Positions 62,171 to 64,000 of a stretch of 64,000 nt of DNA are shown here, in pieces. Both the position numbers and the translations under genes were made by a program. A model generated the notes under the pieces. That model saw only the letters and a list, made by a program, of their open reading frames with translations, was not told where the DNA came from and made no database searches. Source of the DNA: Streptomyces sp. NBC_01497 (lineage in GTDB: Bacteria > Actinomycetota > Actinomycetes > Streptomycetales > Streptomycetaceae); NCBI RefSeq assembly GCF_036250695.1, contig NZ_CP109427.1, positions 1,488,001-1,552,000 of the forward strand, written 5' to 3'. Position 1 is the stretch's first letter. Each line of letters opens with the position of its first letter.

Positions 62171-63868
62171 ATGGCCGAAGCCCCCGCCGCCCCGCCCCAT
62201 GACGGAGAGCACCGCGTCGACCTGGTCGTACGCGGGGCGGATGTGTACACCCTGGATCCCGACCGCCCCCGGGCGTCGGCGCTGGCCGCGCGGGACGGCC
62301 GGGTGGTGGCGTTGGGGACCGACTGGGACATCGAAAGGCTCGTCGGTCCGAACACCCGTGTCGTGGACGCGGGCGGCCGTATGCTCATGCCGGGGCTGGT
62401 GGACGTGCACACCCACCTCGGGTTCGGCGGGCGGGCCGCCGCGTGGGAGCTGGTCCTGCCGCCCATGTCCGGCGTGACCGAGATCCTCGGTTGCGTACGG
62501 GACCAGGCGCGGGCCCTCGGCCCCGACGAGTGGGTGGTGGGCGGCACGCTCATCGGGCCGGTGTTCCAGGCGGTCGGCAACCCGGCCATGCTGGCGGCCC
62601 TGGACGAGGTGAGCGAGGGCCGTCCGGTGATGCTGCGGGACGACTCACTGCACCACAGGTGGGTCAACTCGCGGGCCCTGGAGATCCTCGGCGTCGGGGA
62701 CGCGACACCGGACCCGCCCTCGGGCCGGTATGTACGGGACAGCGCAGGGCACGCGGTCGGACTGCTGCTGGGCGCGCCCTCCACGGACGCCGAACTGGCC
62801 GCGCGGCAGGCGGTGGCGGACACCCACGAGCAGGACCTGCGTTCGGCCCGCACGGCGGTGTCGATCCTCAACTCGGTCGGTGTGACCGCGACGCAGGACG
62901 CGGCGACGATGGGCGCGTGGCTGGAGGTGTTCACGGAGCTGGACCGGGCGGACGGGCTGAACGCCTGGGTCGTCGGGTCCCTGCCCGCACGGGAGTTCAT
63001 CGAGCCGGGTCCGGTGGGACCGGAGCTGTTCGACTCCGCGCCTCGGCTCAGGTCGCCGCACGTGCGGCCGGACTTCGTGAAGGCCGTCCTGGACGGTGTG
63101 CCCACGACGCGCACGTCGAAGTTCCTCGAACCGTACCGGGCGGTGGCCGGGGCCGGCGGCCCGGACGAGGGCGGCGAGGACTACGCGGGCGAGAACCTCT
63201 TCACCGACGGGGAGTTGCTGCTGCTGCTGGAGGAGGCGGTGGCCCGCGGCCTGCACGCGAAGCTGCACGCGACGGGCGACGGCACGGTACGGCAGGTGCT
63301 GGACGCGGTGCAGCGGCTGCGCGAACGCCACGGAGACGGACCCGTCTTCCATCTCGCGCACCCCGAGTTCGTGCACCCGGACGACGTGGCCCGCTTTCGT
63401 GAACTCGACGTCGTGGCCGACGTGTCGCCGGCCCTGTGGTTCCCCCAGCCGATGAACGGCATCATCGCCCAGCAGGTGCGGGACCACTACATGGAGCGCA
63501 TCTGGCCGTTGCGGGAGCTGCACGAGGCCGGTTCGCACATCGCGGCGGGCTCCGACTGGCCGGTCGCGGCGGCGCTGCCGAACCCGTGGCTGAGCATCGA
63601 GGCCATGGTGACACGCCGCAACCCCGACCCGACCTTTCCCGGCGAACTGGCACCCGGTCAGGCCCTGGACCTCACCACCGCGGTCGGCGCGCACACGGTG
63701 AGGGCGGCGGAGGCCATCGGCCTCTCCCATGAGACAGGCCGACTGAAGCCGGGCATGTCGGCGGACTTCATCATCCTCGACCGCCCGCTCTTCGGTATCC
63801 CCGTGACGGAGATCCACGCGACGCAGGTCGTCCAGACCTGGTTCGCCGGACGCCAGGTCCACTGCTGA
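62171..63868 (+). CDS. YtcJ-like amidohydrolase family protein
   Basis: 565 residues. The amidohydrolase barrel begins after the small beta domain 'DLVVRGADVYTLDPDRPRASALAARDGRVVALG'. Metal ligands are seen in 'MPGLVDVHTHLGF', a lysine/His region 'GLHAKLHATGDGTVRQVLDAV', 'FHLAHPEFVHPDD' and the final Asp in 'AAGSDWPVAA'. YtcJ-like enzymes hydrolyse diverse amides or esters; substrate unknown. GAGGGA lies 6 nt before ATG 62171; an in-frame GTG at 62066 has no ribosome site. Confidence 0.88.
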   Translation: MAEAPAAPPHDGEHRVDLVVRGADVYTLDPDRPRASALAARDGRVVALGTDWDIERLVGPNTRVVDAGGRMLMPGLVDVHTHLGFGGRAAAWELVLPPMSGVTEILGCVRDQARALGPDEWVVGGTLIGPVFQAVGNPAMLAALDEVSEGRPVMLRDDSLHHRWVNSRALEILGVGDATPDPPSGRYVRDSAGHAVGLLLGAPSTDAELAARQAVADTHEQDLRSARTAVSILNSVGVTATQDAATMGAWLEVFTELDRADGLNAWVVGSLPAREFIEPGPVGPELFDSAPRLRSPHVRPDFVKAVLDGVPTTRTSKFLEPYRAVAGAGGPDEGGEDYAGENLFTDGELLLLLEEAVARGLHAKLHATGDGTVRQVLDAVQRLRERHGDGPVFHLAHPEFVHPDDVARFRELDVVADVSPALWFPQPMNGIIAQQVRDHYMERIWPLRELHEAGSHIAAGSDWPVAAALPNPWLSIEAMVTRRNPDPTFPGELAPGQALDLTTAVGAHTVRAAEAIGLSHETGRLKPGMSADFIILDRPLFGIPVTEIHATQVVQTWFAGRQVHC

Positions 63869-64000
63869 CGGCGAGGCGGCCTGCGGCTGCGGCCCGGGGA
63901 CACCGCCCGGTCCGGGGGCCCGCGTCAGTTTGCGCGGGCGTGCGCCCGGCGCCACGTGTGGAGGGGCCGCGGGGCTGCCGCCCCGCCCCACCGGACGGCG

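Noticed and set aside
62005..62202. 65-codon plus-strand ORF with AAGGGAG before a GTG
   Set aside because: Arg/Pro-rich composition, overlaps the amidohydrolase start in another frame, and no recognisable family. It is more likely untranslated leader.

Overview
The window comes from a high-GC actinomycete, almost certainly a Streptomyces. Supporting signs are the strong GC bias at third codon positions, GTG starts, GGAGG-type ribosome sites, an IdeR/DmdR iron box, NHLP-type peptide export genes, and a purine/glyoxylate gene set of the kind known from S. coelicolor. I see no rRNA, tRNA, insertion sequence, phage or CRISPR. The assignment rests on protein motifs read by eye; no database search was possible.

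Layout. (1) 1-5901: sugar catabolism. A truncated RspA/mannonate-dehydratase gene diverges from a GntR/FCD regulator whose 3' end lies in a perfect 111-bp tandem duplication. A VOC protein follows, then a rhamnose module (rhamnulose-phosphate aldolase/dehydrogenase fusion and rhamnulokinase) with a TTGACA promoter and LacI-type operators. A Tat-type GH105 hydrolase at 20.6-21.75 kb fits rhamnogalacturonan use. (2) 5936-9375, minus strand: a compact operon resembling microcin C. It has a 19-codon peptide gene, a MccB/PaaA-like ThiF adenylyltransferase with an N-terminal peptide-binding-like region, and an MFS exporter, separated by perfect hairpins. This is the best candidate for an undescribed system. 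(3) 9685-11691: hyi-glxR, and at 25.9-27.8 kb gcl. Together they form the glyoxylate to tartronate semialdehyde to glycerate route. Both promoters carry a TTGAC -35 and two related 15-bp boxes spaced 21 bp apart. (4) 12004-18259, minus: a complete NHLP export set (ABC, C39-ABC, HlyD) behind a 69-residue double-glycine precursor without cysteine. (5) 18.6-25.8 kb: mixed genes (FAD oxidoreductase, DUF6158, GH105, Fur, NTF2-like, GNAT, membrane protein, zinc-ribbon protein). (6) 28-34.6 kb: two translationally coupled acyl-CoA synthetases diverging from a GAF-LuxR regulator, then a SAV_915-like gene coupled to a lysA paralogue lacking a conserved active-site cysteine. (7) 34.8-37.9 kb: secreted and membrane-anchored proteins. 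(8) 38.2-47.4 kb: a purine catabolism operon (FAD, Fe-S and molybdopterin xanthine dehydrogenase subunits, AzgA-type permease, XdhC) divergent from pucR. It feeds the ureide/glyoxylate pathway that gcl-hyi-glxR completes. (9) 47.5-64 kb: TPR-like protein, a heterodimeric ABC exporter with complementary defects in its two ATP sites, GntR, iron-regulated FhuF-like protein, DUF2637 protein, pyruvate oxidase, a PP2C-like protein lacking canonical metal residues, a TrmB/LuxR regulator preceded by a 23-codon TTA-containing ORF, DUF456, and an amidohydrolase.

Functionally, the window couples purine-nitrogen salvage (xdh, permease, pucR) to glyoxylate assimilation, alongside plant-cell-wall sugar use and two separate small-peptide export systems.
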